Below, one piece after another: positions 51,453 to 60,647 of a stretch of 64,000 bases of DNA (position 1 is the stretch's first letter; every line of letters begins with the position of its first letter). Below the pieces are notes generated by a model. The model was not told the origin of the DNA, searched no databases, and was given only the letters and a program-made list of their open reading frames with translations. The position numbers were made by a program, and so were the translations under genes. Source of the DNA: Priestia megaterium (GTDB lineage: Bacteria; Bacillota; Bacilli; Bacillales; Bacillaceae_H). Where the stretch lies: NCBI RefSeq assembly GCF_009497655.1, contig NZ_CP023317.1, forward strand, positions 1,517,501 to 1,581,500. The letters run 5' to 3'.

Positions 51453-52892
51453 ATGCGTACAAATTTAAAACACTTTATTAACGGAGAATGGGTTGAATCA
51501 ACAGGAAGCGAAACGTCAGATGTGATCAATCCTGCTACTGAAAAATCAATTGGTAAAATTAGCTTAGGTACAAAAGAAGATCTAGATAAAGCCGTGGCAG
51601 CAGCTAAAGCAGCCCTTCCCACATTTTCAAGAACAACAAAAGAAGAGCGAATTAAAATGCTTCGCAATATTGCAAAAGGATATGAAAAGCGTAAACAGGA
51701 GCTTATTGAAGTTATGACTGAAGAGCTTGGCGCTCCTTTAAAAATTTCAGAAGAAGTGCACTATGAAATGGGACTTAGCCACTTTAAAGAAGCAGCTAAT
51801 GCGCTTGAAGATTACACATTTGAAAAAGATCATGGAAGCTACAAGGTTGTAAAAGAGTCTATTGGAGTAAGCGGACTTATTACACCATGGAACTTCCCAA
51901 CAAATCAAACGTCTACTAAAATTGCAGGAGCTATCGCAGCAGGAAGTCCAATGGTATTAAAACCATCAGAACTTACACCGTATGCAGCGATGATATTAGC
52001 AGAAATCATTGATGAAGCTGGTGTACCAAAAGGTGCCTTTAACCTTGTAAACGGAACGGGAAGCACAATCGGTGACGGTATTAGTTCTCACCCGGACATT
52101 GATTTTGTATCATTTACAGGATCAGGTGCTGTAGGCGAGAAAATTATGCAAAACGCTGCTAAAACAATCAAAAAAGTAGCCCTTGAGCTAGGCGGGAAAT
52201 CACCGCTAGTTGTATTAGAGGATGCGGATGTAGAAGAAGCGGCTAAAATAGCAGTTTCACACATTGCAATGAATACAGGGCAAGTATGTACGGCAGCAAC
52301 GCGCATTATCATTCCTGCCTCTATGAAAGAAAAATTTGAAGAAGCAGTGAAGAAAGTTCTACCATCATTCCCAGTTGGTGATCCGTTAGATAAAGACAAC
52401 GTAACTGGACCGCTCGTAGCGGAAAAACAGTGGGATCGCGTACAGGATTATATTCAAAAAGGAATGGATGAAGGTGCAAAGCTTCTTACTGGCGGAACGG
52501 GCAAACCGGACGGCTTAGAGACAGGGTACTTTGTTAAACCGACAGTCTTTACTGACGTTTCAAATGATATGGTTATTGCACAAGAAGAAATCTTCGGACC
52601 TGTAACAACTATTATTACGTATGATGATCTAGAGCAAGCTCTTGAAATTGCAAATGATACAGTTTATGGACTTGCAGGCTATGCGGTCGGAAAAGACCAA
52701 GAAACACTTGACTATGTTGCTAAAAACATTAGAGCTGGTCAAATCATCGTTAACGATGCCGAGCAAGACAGAGCTGCGCCATTCGGCGGATTCAAACAAT
52801 CTGGTATTGGACGCGAGTGGGGAGCATTTGGTATTGAAGAATATCTAGAGCCAAAAGCGATCATGGGCGTTAAAGTTCCGGCAAAAGTATAA
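51453..52892 (+). CDS. NAD(P)-dependent aldehyde dehydrogenase
   Basis: 479-residue ALDH. The catalytic Cys279 is in GQVCTAATR and the general base Glu245 in LELGGKSPLVV; NAD site ITPWNFPTNQ and FTGSGAVGEKI; C-terminal motif APFGGFKQSGIGREWG. RBS AAGGAGAG. It stands alone between a repeat and twin terminators. The substrate cannot be assigned; a betaine-aldehyde or general detoxifying role is possible. Confidence 0.88.
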   Translation: MRTNLKHFINGEWVESTGSETSDVINPATEKSIGKISLGTKEDLDKAVAAAKAALPTFSRTTKEERIKMLRNIAKGYEKRKQELIEVMTEELGAPLKISEEVHYEMGLSHFKEAANALEDYTFEKDHGSYKVVKESIGVSGLITPWNFPTNQTSTKIAGAIAAGSPMVLKPSELTPYAAMILAEIIDEAGVPKGAFNLVNGTGSTIGDGISSHPDIDFVSFTGSGAVGEKIMQNAAKTIKKVALELGGKSPLVVLEDADVEEAAKIAVSHIAMNTGQVCTAATRIIIPASMKEKFEEAVKKVLPSFPVGDPLDKDNVTGPLVAEKQWDRVQDYIQKGMDEGAKLLTGGTGKPDGLETGYFVKPTVFTDVSNDMVIAQEEIFGPVTTIITYDDLEQALEIANDTVYGLAGYAVGKDQETLDYVAKNIRAGQIIVNDAEQDRAAPFGGFKQSGIGREWGAFGIEEYLEPKAIMGVKVPAKV

Positions 52893-52899
52893 TTAATGT

Positions 52900-52934
52900 A
52901 AAAAAAGAAGGGAGTTTTTCTCCTTTCTTTTTTT
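52900..52934 (+). terminator. First of two tandem terminators after ALDH gene
   Basis: 15-base arms AAAAAAAGAAGGGAG and CTCCTTTCTTTTTTT with a 5-base loop. Confidence 0.83.
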
Positions 52935-52947
52935 AGGATAAAGGATT

Positions 52948-52985
52948 AAAAGCTCTAAGAACGCAGTGTGTTCTTAGAGCTTTTT
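52948..52985 (+). terminator. Second tandem terminator
   Basis: AAAAGCTCTAAGAAC (52948-52962) and GTTCTTAGAGCTTTTT (52970-52985). Confidence 0.83.
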
Positions 52986-53034
52986 CAGATTTGTTTATCT
53001 GGAAGTGAGAAAACAGTTATGTTTATTACTCTTA

Positions 53035-53271
53035 TTAAAAATTTTGCTGAATAGCTTGCTGTGCTTCGCGTAAATGTCTTAAGTGTTCTTCCATTCGTTT
53101 TAATTCTTTATCACCAGACGCCGCTTCTTTTTGTTCATTAATTTGCTGCTGAACCATATTCAACTGCATTTGAGCTTTTTGAAAATTGGCTGCATCCAAA
53201 TTCATCTGCCCTTGACAAACAGCCTGTTCAGCTAATTGTAATGCTTCTTTAATATGAGTGTATGAATTCAT
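53035..53271 (-). CDS. Small coiled-coil protein, DUF2564/2524-like
   Basis: 78-residue, Gln/Glu-rich helical protein: YTHIKEALQLAEQAVCQGQM, then NFQKAQMQLNMVQQQINEQK. The heptad-like pattern suggests a helical hairpin or coiled coil. AGAAGG lies 9-10 bases before ATG 53271; an in-frame GTG at 53280 is closer to that site. It is similar in character to small Bacillus proteins of the DUF2564 or DUF2524 kind, but I cannot decide which. Function unknown. Confidence 0.65.
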   Translation of the reverse strand: MNSYTHIKEALQLAEQAVCQGQMNLDAANFQKAQMQLNMVQQQINEQKEAASGDKELKRMEEHLRHLREAQQAIQQNF

Positions 53272-53435
53272 GCTTCTCACCCTTCTGTATAGTATTTACA
53301 GTTAACATGCGCTGGTTCTTCGTAGCTATACAAAAGGATTTAGAAATAAAATAAAAATTACGTAGTACAAGCTAAGCAGGTTGCATAGATTTATCATAGT
53401 TCAATTTATAAAATCTTAGAAGTGATAGAGGGTGG

Positions 53436-54065
53436 ATGTATGTGGGGGCTTTTTTCAGCTATGTATTATTAGGGCTATCATTAGCTGCGCCAATCGGTCC
53501 AATCAATGCAGCTCAGCTTGATAAAGGAATTAAAAGTGGTTTTTTGCATGCTTGGTTCTTAGGTATAGGAGCAACATCGGTTGACGCTCTTTATATGCTT
53601 GTAGTTTATTTTGGATCCGTTCATTTTTTAAGTAGCGATTTTATGAAAACGTTTCTTTTTTCGTTTGGGTGCTTTGTATTAATTTATACAGGTGTTGAGG
53701 GGCTAATGGGTGCAGGGAGGATTACACAGCATAGAAAAACAAACGGTGATTCTGTGTTAAAGTGTTTTTTCTCAGGTTTTTTGCTGTCATTAACGAATCC
53801 GCTTACAATTCTCTTTTGGCTTGGCATTTATGGCTCTGTTTTAGCAAAAACGGCTAATACATATGAAACTGAACAGCTTATCTTATATAGCTGCGCTATT
53901 TTTACGGGAATTCTGGCCTGGGATATTGCGATGGCAGCTTTAGCAAGCACGTTTCGACGATACTTAGCTGCGACGTTTTTAACTGCCGTGTCCGTTGTAT
54001 CGGGGTTATCTTTAATAGGGTTTGGCCTATATTTCGGCTGGCAAGCCGCACAGCAATTAGGCTAA
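53436..54065 (+). CDS. LysE family transporter, second copy
   Basis: 209-residue membrane protein with six hydrophobic segments, LysE signature GLSLAAPIGPINAAQLDKGI and SLTNPLTILFWLGIYGS. Distinct from the LysE protein at 32.8 kb in sequence and strand. The start codon region (AGAGGGTGG ATG) has its ribosome site very close; GTG/ATG alternatives a few codons in are possible. Followed after 119 bases by an amino acid permease. Confidence 0.82.
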   Translation: MYVGAFFSYVLLGLSLAAPIGPINAAQLDKGIKSGFLHAWFLGIGATSVDALYMLVVYFGSVHFLSSDFMKTFLFSFGCFVLIYTGVEGLMGAGRITQHRKTNGDSVLKCFFSGFLLSLTNPLTILFWLGIYGSVLAKTANTYETEQLILYSCAIFTGILAWDIAMAALASTFRRYLAATFLTAVSVVSGLSLIGFGLYFGWQAAQQLG

Positions 54066-54184
54066 AAGAAGTGCTGAATCTAAAGTGTTTTCAGTACGTT
54101 GAAAAATAATAGAAAAGATGCTTCTTTTTACGCATAAATTTTTCAAACTATCACACACTACATCGAAGTGTGAGGAGTGATAGA

Positions 54185-55528
54185 GTGAAAAAGAAAATAG
54201 GCTGCGGAAGTCAAGTTGAAGGGAAATTAAAATGGTGGCAGCTGTCTTTAATCGGAGTAGGATGCATAATCGGCACAGGCTATTTTTTAGGATCAAGTAT
54301 TGCCATAAAAGCAGCCGGGCCCTCTGTTTTAATTGCTTTTTTACTAGCAGGAGTATGCACATTTATTGTATTTGAGGCGCTTGCTAAAATGAGTGCTCAA
54401 GATCCTCAAAAAGGTTCGTTTCGCTCCTATGCTAAAAAAGCTTATGGAAGATGGGCAGGATTTAGCAGCGGATGGGTGTACTGGAGTTCAGAGATGCTGA
54501 TCATGGGGAGTCAGCTCACGGCTTTATCTCTTTTTACACGTTTTTGGTTTGAAGATATTCCACTGTGGGTCTTTGCCTCTATTTATGCTGTTTTAGGCAT
54601 TAGTGTTGTATTAATCGGGACAAAAGGCTTTGAACGAATGGAAAATGTATTTGCTGTCACAAAAGTGGCTGCTATTTTAATGTTTATTGTATTAGCTAGT
54701 CTCGCTTTATTTGGATTTCTTGACGAAGGTGCAAAACAAGGAGTGCCGCGAACGATAAGTGAAGTATTTCCTCATGGATTTTTAGGTTTATGGGGCGCTT
54801 TGCTTTATGCCTTTTATGCTTTCGGCGGCATCGAAGTCATGGGAATCATGACGGTTCGTTTAGAAAAAAAAGAAGACGCACCGAAAGCGGGAAGAAGTAT
54901 GCTTATTCTTCTTGGAATTATTTATATTGTTTCACTGAGTTTAGCTATTTTAATTGTGCCATTTCATGATTTCCATGGAAATCAAAGTCCATTTATAAAG
55001 GCTTTAGAAACATATCATCTTCCATTTTTTCCTCATGTTTTTAATGGAGCAATGATTATTGCGGGTTTCTCAACGATGTCAGCGTCTTTTTTTTCCGTAA
55101 CAACAATGATTGTCACTCTTTCAGAAGATGGAGATGCTCCTGCATTGTTTTCAAAACAAAAACAGAAAAAGCTGCAGTTTCCTTTACCGGCTTTACTTTT
55201 AACAACAGCGGGATTAGTTATTTCTATTGTCCTTTCCTTGCTATTGCCCGGGAAAATTTATGAGTACATTACAACAGCAGCTGGACTGATGCTGATTTAT
55301 AACTGGTTTTTTATTTTAATTTCGTTTCATCGCTTAATTAAACAAACCGTTTGGGATAAAGTAAAACAAGCTGTTGGCCTCTTATTAATCCTGCTAGCAG
55401 TAAGCGGTACGCTGTTAGAATCTGCAAGCAGACCAGGTTTCTTTGCAAGCTTAGGCTTTTTAATTGTTATAAGCCTTGTTATTTTAAAACTGCGCCATAA
55501 GTGGAAAGAAGAAGAAGCCGCTAGTTAA
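54185..55528 (+). CDS. APC family amino acid permease
   Basis: 447-residue permease with about 12 hydrophobic segments. Helix 1 motif LIGVGCIIGTGYFLGS, helix 3 AKKAYGRWAGFSSGWVYW and helix 6 AFYAFGGIEVMGIMTVRLEKKEDAPKA are typical of the AAT/APC group. GTG 54185 is preferred (GAGG 9 bases upstream) over an in-frame codon at 54170. The substrate is unknown. Confidence 0.82.
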   Translation: MKKKIGCGSQVEGKLKWWQLSLIGVGCIIGTGYFLGSSIAIKAAGPSVLIAFLLAGVCTFIVFEALAKMSAQDPQKGSFRSYAKKAYGRWAGFSSGWVYWSSEMLIMGSQLTALSLFTRFWFEDIPLWVFASIYAVLGISVVLIGTKGFERMENVFAVTKVAAILMFIVLASLALFGFLDEGAKQGVPRTISEVFPHGFLGLWGALLYAFYAFGGIEVMGIMTVRLEKKEDAPKAGRSMLILLGIIYIVSLSLAILIVPFHDFHGNQSPFIKALETYHLPFFPHVFNGAMIIAGFSTMSASFFSVTTMIVTLSEDGDAPALFSKQKQKKLQFPLPALLLTTAGLVISIVLSLLLPGKIYEYITTAAGLMLIYNWFFILISFHRLIKQTVWDKVKQAVGLLLILLAVSGTLLESASRPGFFASLGFLIVISLVILKLRHKWKEEEAAS

Positions 55529-55597
55529 CATATATTTAATCTTTATGAGGGACACTATGCACGTTGTACAATTACAAAATAAAAGGTGGTTATGATC

Positions 55598-55738
55598 ATG
55601 CCAAAAAACAAGCAGACTCCTTCTTCACAAGTAGATCAAAAACAAGTAGTAGATGACAAAGCAAAAGCGCTACGAGAAAATAATTATGAAGATGGTCATA
55701 TTCGCAAGATAACTCAAAGCGGGGCAGACGGCCAATAA
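55598..55738 (+). CDS. Tiny hydrophilic protein
   Basis: 46 residues: starts MPKNKQTPSSQVDQKQVVDD and ends with KITQSGADGQ. AAGGTGG lies 8 bases before the ATG and a terminator follows the stop at once, which supports a real gene. No family recognised; the composition resembles small spore- or stress-associated Bacillus proteins. Confidence 0.6.
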   Translation: MPKNKQTPSSQVDQKQVVDDKAKALRENNYEDGHIRKITQSGADGQ

Positions 55739-55740
55739 CA

Positions 55741-55768
55741 AAAAAAGACGCGTTCGCGTCTTTTTTTT
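55741..55768. terminator. Hairpin terminator
   Basis: GACGCG/CGCGTC arms with a 2-base loop between A and T runs; shared by two convergent tiny genes. Confidence 0.82.
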
Positions 55769-55782
55769 GTTGAAGTGTATCC

Positions 55783-55935
55783 TTACCAACGATGAGCTTT
55801 TGCATTACTTCGCAAGATGATGTTCGTTTGAGACATCTCTGTATGTCCATTTACTTGGGACTTTGAACGCTTCGGTCTCGTCCAGTTGTGGCGGAATAGT
55901 TCTGAATGCTGATCTACATGATTTTTATCATTCAT
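55783..55935 (-). CDS. Tiny basic protein
   Basis: 50 residues, Arg/Lys/His/Asn-rich: contains SELFRHNWTRPKRSKSQVNG and ends RSNAKAHRW. GAGG lies 8 bases before this ATG, and another ATG is one codon upstream. It uses the same terminator as the convergent tiny gene. No family recognised; the coding call rests on the ribosome site and terminator placement. Confidence 0.55.
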   Translation of the reverse strand: MNDKNHVDQHSELFRHNWTRPKRSKSQVNGHTEMSQTNIILRSNAKAHRW

Positions 55936-56118
55936 CATAATCACCTCAAGGATAGGATACTTTCACAAGATATTTGCGGTGAAATATCTCTCTTATAGAA
56001 TGGGGTAAAAAAGAAGAAATACACCTAACACTTTTAACCATACATATAAAAGCAGTGCCTATTCATAAACTACAGAAGGCAACTTCTAACTTTAGGTTAA
56101 GCTTCGGATTTATAAGGG

Positions 56119-56152
56119 AAAAACTGCCTTAGTGGGGACTAAGGCAGTTTTT
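56119..56152. terminator. Hairpin terminator of the RNase J gene
   Basis: AAAAACTGCCTTAG (56119-56132) and CTAAGGCAGTTTTT (56139-56152). Confidence 0.86.
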
Positions 56153-56162
56153 GCTGGAGGGA

Positions 56163-57836
56163 TTAAACTTCAATAATGATGGGAAGAATCATAGGTCTTC
56201 TTTTCGTTTGGTTATATAAGAACTGTCCAAGGGTGGTCTTAATTTCTTTTTTCATGATGTTCCATTGGTGAACGTGCGCTTTTTGCAATTGATTTACAAT
56301 TTTAGTCACTTGTCGATTAACGTCTTTTAATAGCTGCTCTGAGTCTCTTGTATAAACAAAACCTCGCGAAATTGTATCTGGACCCGACACAATTTTTCCT
56401 TCCGTTTTATTTAAAGTAATCACAATAACCAGCATGCCATCTTCTGAAAGCTGTTTGCGGTCACGTAAAACCGCATTTCCAACATCCCCAATGCCAAACC
56501 CATCTACATATACATTGCCTGCAGAGATTTTTCTTGTTTGAACAGCTGTTCCGCCCTTGATGTCGACAATATCACCGTTATTTATAATAAAAATGTTCGC
56601 TTTTTCCACCCCTACGGATTCTGCTAATAAGCTGTGGTGATGAAGCATTCGAAACTCACCGTGAATGGGGATAAAATACTTTGGCTTCATCAATGTAGCC
56701 ATTAATTTTAGCTCTTCTTGATAGCCATGTCCTGATACGTGCATGCCTGTTGCGCTTCCTGAACCGTAAATCACATGAGCCCCGAGTATGAAAAGACTGT
56801 CGACAATACGAGAGATATTACGTTCATTGCCAGGAATAGGCCCTGCTGATAAAATGACCGTGTCTTCAGGAAGAATCTCTACTTGTCGATGATTTCCGCT
56901 GGCTAATCTAGATAGAGCGGCCATCGGCTCGCCTTGGCTTCCAGTGCAGAGAATAGCGACTTGTTCAGGCGCAAGTGAATGTACTTCATAAGGTTCAATC
57001 AGCATCCCTTCAGGAATGGTTAAATATCCTTTCTCTAAGGCAACTGATACAACGTTAACCATGCTTCTTCCTAGCAGCGCAAGCTTTCTGTTCGTTTTAA
57101 TCGCTGCATCGACAATTTGCTGTACGCGGTTAACATTCGAGGCGAAAGTAGAAATAATCACTTTTCGCTTTGCTTTACGAAAAGCTTCTTCTATATGTTT
57201 GCCAACTAGCTTTTCTGAAGGTGTAAATCCGGGGCGTTCAGCATTTGTACTTTCTGATATTAAAGCCAGTACACCTTCACTGCCGATTTTCGCCATTTTA
57301 TGAAGATCTGGATATTGGTCGTTAACAGGAGTTAAATCAAACTTAAAATCTCCCGTATGTACAACAGCTCCTTCAGGCGTATGAAAGACAATTCCAAGGC
57401 AATCTGGAATGCTGTGATTCGTTTTAAAAAAAGAAAGCGGAATATTGCCTAATGTAATTTCTGACTCTTCGTTGATTTCAATAAGCTCCGTCTCAGCAGA
57501 TAATTGATGTTCCTGCAGTTTAATATCGATTAATCCGAGTGTAAGGCTTGTTGCATAAATGGGGAGGCTTAACTGTTTTAGAAGATAAGGAATACCTCCG
57601 ATATGATCTTCATGACCATGCGTAACAACCAGTGCTCGAACTTTTTCTCGGTTCTCTTGCAAGTATGTAATATCAGGTATGATCAAATCAATTCCTAATA
57701 AACTTTCGTCAGGGAATTTAGAGCCACAGTCAATTACAATGATGTCATCATCATATTGAACGGCATACATATTTTTTCCTATTTCATTAATGCCCCCTAA
57801 AGCAAAAATGGATAGTGTGTTTCTATTTATACTCAC
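56163..57836 (-). CDS. Ribonuclease J paralogue
   Basis: 557-residue metallo-beta-lactamase/beta-CASP nuclease (RNase J family, J1 is 555). Zinc ligands His73, His75, Asp77, His78 in THGHEDHIGG, a further ligand in VVHTGDFKFD, the beta-CASP motif SAGPIPGNERNISR and IHGEFRMLHHHSLL near residue 370. GTG start with TAGGAGG 8 bases upstream. It would act in 5'-3' exo- and endonucleolytic mRNA processing. It is flanked only by tiny genes, unlike the usual rnjA and rnjB neighbourhoods, so which paralogue it is remains open. Confidence 0.9.
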   Translation of the reverse strand: MSINRNTLSIFALGGINEIGKNMYAVQYDDDIIVIDCGSKFPDESLLGIDLIIPDITYLQENREKVRALVVTHGHEDHIGGIPYLLKQLSLPIYATSLTLGLIDIKLQEHQLSAETELIEINEESEITLGNIPLSFFKTNHSIPDCLGIVFHTPEGAVVHTGDFKFDLTPVNDQYPDLHKMAKIGSEGVLALISESTNAERPGFTPSEKLVGKHIEEAFRKAKRKVIISTFASNVNRVQQIVDAAIKTNRKLALLGRSMVNVVSVALEKGYLTIPEGMLIEPYEVHSLAPEQVAILCTGSQGEPMAALSRLASGNHRQVEILPEDTVILSAGPIPGNERNISRIVDSLFILGAHVIYGSGSATGMHVSGHGYQEELKLMATLMKPKYFIPIHGEFRMLHHHSLLAESVGVEKANIFIINNGDIVDIKGGTAVQTRKISAGNVYVDGFGIGDVGNAVLRDRKQLSEDGMLVIVITLNKTEGKIVSGPDTISRGFVYTRDSEQLLKDVNRQVTKIVNQLQKAHVHQWNIMKKEIKTTLGQFLYNQTKRRPMILPIIIEV

Positions 57837-58052
57837 ACTTAGTTCCTCCTATATTTTCAAAATGAATATGCAGAATTTCTACTCTTAGTATGAACATTTA
57901 TTTCTGGTGCATTCTGTTAAATATGGAGATTTTATTTTTATTCAATATGAGGATGCAAGCAAAAAGAAAAGAAAGTCATTTTCCTAATACTACCTCTTAT
58001 TTTCTTTTTATAACTCCATAAAATATAGACGTTATACATGGAGGTGGATGAA

Positions 58053-58196
58053 ATGAGTAAACAAAATAAAAGCACAAACCAAGGAGTCAGCAGCAGTGCA
58101 GCAGCTTCTGTTGATAATGTGAATAAAAATATTTTATCAAACGATATTCATACAGATGAGCTTCAAAAAGCAAAAGCAAGTCGTCATAACAAATAA
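58053..58196 (+). CDS. Tiny Ser/Asn-rich protein
   Basis: 47 residues: MSKQNKSTNQGVSSSAAASV at the N-terminus and DELQKAKASRHNK at the end. Perfect GGAGGTGG ribosome site 8 bases before the ATG. Hydrophilic, no membrane segment. The composition recalls minor spore proteins, but I do not recognise the family. It is divergent from the RNase J gene. Confidence 0.6.
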   Translation: MSKQNKSTNQGVSSSAAASVDNVNKNILSNDIHTDELQKAKASRHNK

Positions 58197-58264
58197 AAGA
58201 GTGACAGACAAAAGAGCAGCTTTGAGCTGCTCTGGATAAAATAGAGATAGGGAAGTGAAAAAAC

Positions 58265-58411
58265 GTGTCAGAACACAAAAATTCTCAGTATAAAGAAGAA
58301 AATAAGTCAACGCCTAGTCGTCCTCTTGAATATAAAGAACGCGCAAACGAATCAAAGAGTACACGTCAAATGCTGCGCAGTATTCTCGAATATTCAAGTC
58401 GTTATCGTTAA
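58265..58411 (+). CDS. Tiny charged protein
   Basis: 48 residues from a GTG start: SEHKNSQYKEENKSTPSRPL at the start and RQMLRSILEYSSRYR at the end. The ribosome site is weak (GGGAAGTG). It is 68 bases after the previous tiny gene, with a small hairpin between them (58213-58233). No family recognised; coding status is less certain. Confidence 0.45.
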   Translation: MSEHKNSQYKEENKSTPSRPLEYKERANESKSTRQMLRSILEYSSRYR

Positions 58412-58592
58412 CAAATTTTACATATAATCATGGGCATATTTAAAAGGGAATGTCTCGACAAATATAAGGTATAAAGAACCTTTTTTGAAAAAATATATAT
58501 TATTTACAATAAATTTAAAAAAATCATAAATGAACCTGCTATAATCCTCTTGAAAAGACAAGCGTTGCAAAAATTTGAGGGGAGCATTTTAT

Positions 58593-60179
58593 ATGCGGAA
58601 AAAATATAATCGCGTAGGTTATGCCGTTTTGACAATGTGTACAGCTTTATCTATCTCACTGCCTTTTACTACTCATCCAGCATCAGCAGAAAGCGCTGCT
58701 GACCCTGCACCAGAAATTAAAGCTTCTGTTGTAAATGAAAACAATGGTAAAAAAATCTTGTTTGATAATACCCATGGTCAAACGGCGGGTACAGCAGATT
58801 GGGTTATTGACGGAGGTTTTTCTGATTTTGGGAAAGGGCTGGCTGGCAGCGGGTTTGATGTAAAAGAGCTGCGGAAATCTACGCCGATTACATACAGTGA
58901 CCTTAGCGGTTATAGTGTGTTTGTTGTGCCAGAAGCAAATATTCCGTATAAATCTTCTGAACAAGCTGCCCTTTTACAATATGTTCAGAACGGGGGAAGC
59001 GTCTTCTTTATTGCTGATCATTACAATGCAGACCGAAACAAAAACCGCTGGGATTCTTCAGAAGTTTTTAACGGGTACCGTCGTGGAGCATGGACAAACC
59101 CAGCAAAAGGCATGACAACGGAAGAAGCAAACTCTGAGGCAATGCAAAACGTAACAAGTTCTGACTGGTTAGCAAGTAACTTTGGTGTTCGCTTTCGCTA
59201 TAATGCCATTGGTGATGTGACAGCCAATGATATTGTATCTCCTTCTCAAGCATTCGGTATTACGCTAGGTGTTTCCACCGTTGCTATGCATGCTGGTTCT
59301 ACGGTTGCAATTACGGACCCAAACAAAGCAAAAGGAATTGTGTATCTTCCTAAGACAACGGCAAAATGGTCAAATGCTGTAGATCAAGGAGTGTATAACG
59401 GAGGGGGAAGAGCAGAAGGTCCTTTTGCTGCTGTTTCAAAAGTAGGGGCAGGTAAAGCTGCTTTTATAGGAGATTCTTCACCGGTTGAAGATGCTACACC
59501 AAAATATAAACGAGAAGATACAGGATCTTCTAAAACCACATATGACGGATTTAAGGAACAAGACGATTCTACACTGCTTGTAAATATGGTCAATTGGTTA
59601 GCGAAGCAAGAAAGCTATATTTCTTTGAATCAAGTATCAGGACTTCAATTGGATCAAGCTACAGCATTACTTTCGTCGGAAACGCCAAGTCAGTCCACTG
59701 AGCCTCAGCCAGAACCATGGTCAGCACCTACAGCAGGGTATAAATGGTACGATACGTCAACTTTTGCATCTGGTTCATATGGTTATAAAGGTGGAACTAC
59801 GCAACCACCAACTGCTAGTGCTTACACATTTGAACATCAAGCCATTTTACCAACGAGCGGCGTATTCCAAATACGCGTAAAGGTAAGCGGGCTTTCAGCT
59901 AACACTGCGTACAGCACGTTTAATCTAGGTGTATATAACGGATCGGGAACTCAAATTGCTAAAGTCCAAAACGCAGATGGAAGCTGGCCGTCATCCTATG
60001 GATACAGCAGCAATTTTTCAATTACAACGGACGCAGATGGAAATGGAGAAAAGGTTGTAAATGTCCAACTAAATCCAAGTGCAGCGGGGAGTGCTAATCT
60101 CCGTTTACGCCAAAGCAGTACGAACGCATATACAGAAGCTGTAACGGTAGGGAACGTAGCGGTTGAACCACTGCCTTAA
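58593..60179 (+). CDS. Large secreted protein of unknown function with GATase1-like domain
   Basis: 528 residues. Signal peptide with cleavage after THPASA (about residue 32). Residues about 55-350 look like a Rossmann/GATase1-like fold: KILFDNTHGQTAGTADWVID, YSVFVVPEANIPYKSSEQAA, VQNGGSVFFIADH and GAGKAAFIGDSSPVED. A Pro/Ser/Thr-rich linker (about 365-385) leads to a C-terminal beta-sandwich-like domain with Tyr/Gly-rich segments (about 390-528). GGGGAGC lies 7 bases before ATG 58593. There is no catalytic Cys in the GATase-like part, so amidotransferase activity is unlikely. Perhaps an extracellular hydrolase or polysaccharide-binding protein; unassigned. Confidence 0.75.
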   Translation: MRKKYNRVGYAVLTMCTALSISLPFTTHPASAESAADPAPEIKASVVNENNGKKILFDNTHGQTAGTADWVIDGGFSDFGKGLAGSGFDVKELRKSTPITYSDLSGYSVFVVPEANIPYKSSEQAALLQYVQNGGSVFFIADHYNADRNKNRWDSSEVFNGYRRGAWTNPAKGMTTEEANSEAMQNVTSSDWLASNFGVRFRYNAIGDVTANDIVSPSQAFGITLGVSTVAMHAGSTVAITDPNKAKGIVYLPKTTAKWSNAVDQGVYNGGGRAEGPFAAVSKVGAGKAAFIGDSSPVEDATPKYKREDTGSSKTTYDGFKEQDDSTLLVNMVNWLAKQESYISLNQVSGLQLDQATALLSSETPSQSTEPQPEPWSAPTAGYKWYDTSTFASGSYGYKGGTTQPPTASAYTFEHQAILPTSGVFQIRVKVSGLSANTAYSTFNLGVYNGSGTQIAKVQNADGSWPSSYGYSSNFSITTDADGNGEKVVNVQLNPSAAGSANLRLRQSSTNAYTEAVTVGNVAVEPLP

Positions 60180-60187
60180 TAATAGTG

Positions 60188-60214
60188 AAAGCAAGCACTT
60201 GTGCTTGCTTTTTT
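60188..60214 (+). terminator. Hairpin terminator
   Basis: AAAGCAAGCAC and GTGCTTGCTTTTTT with a TT loop. Confidence 0.87.
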
Positions 60215-60326
60215 GTTGTTGTATTTCCTATCTTTGAGGTTAAAGAAACGTCAGAGGAGAGGCTTATCCATAAAGGAGAAATATGATATCTTAGAAGAAA
60301 GAATGAAGTAAAAGGAGTCAGCTAAT

Positions 60327-60551
60327 ATGTCTAAATATAAAGAATTAGAGACAGGTTATCTAATGGATAAAATTAAAGAATACAAAGAATTAATTTGGAG
60401 AGTAGGGCCAGGAAGTGAAAGAACAATAGAAGCTGTTCAAGAGATTCAAGGAATGGAAAAAGAGTTAAAAGCACGGGATGCGGAATTTGAAGCTACGGAT
60501 TGGAAAGCTTTTACTCAGGAAATAAGAGAGAACTACGATTTTATTTATTAA
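60327..60551 (+). CDS. Small helical protein of unknown function
   Basis: 74 residues, charged and helical: ETGYLMDKIKEYKELIWRV and AVQEIQGMEKELKARDAEFE. AAAGGAG stands 9 bases before the ATG. No recognised domain and no membrane segment. Monocistronic. Confidence 0.6.
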   Translation: MSKYKELETGYLMDKIKEYKELIWRVGPGSERTIEAVQEIQGMEKELKARDAEFEATDWKAFTQEIRENYDFIY

Positions 60552-60647
60552 GAAGACACATTTATCATAATGTGCTTGAGATAAATATCTCCAAGTAGAA
60601 GGCTTTCTGTTTTCTACTTGGAAACGATAAAAGTAGTATGAAGACGA

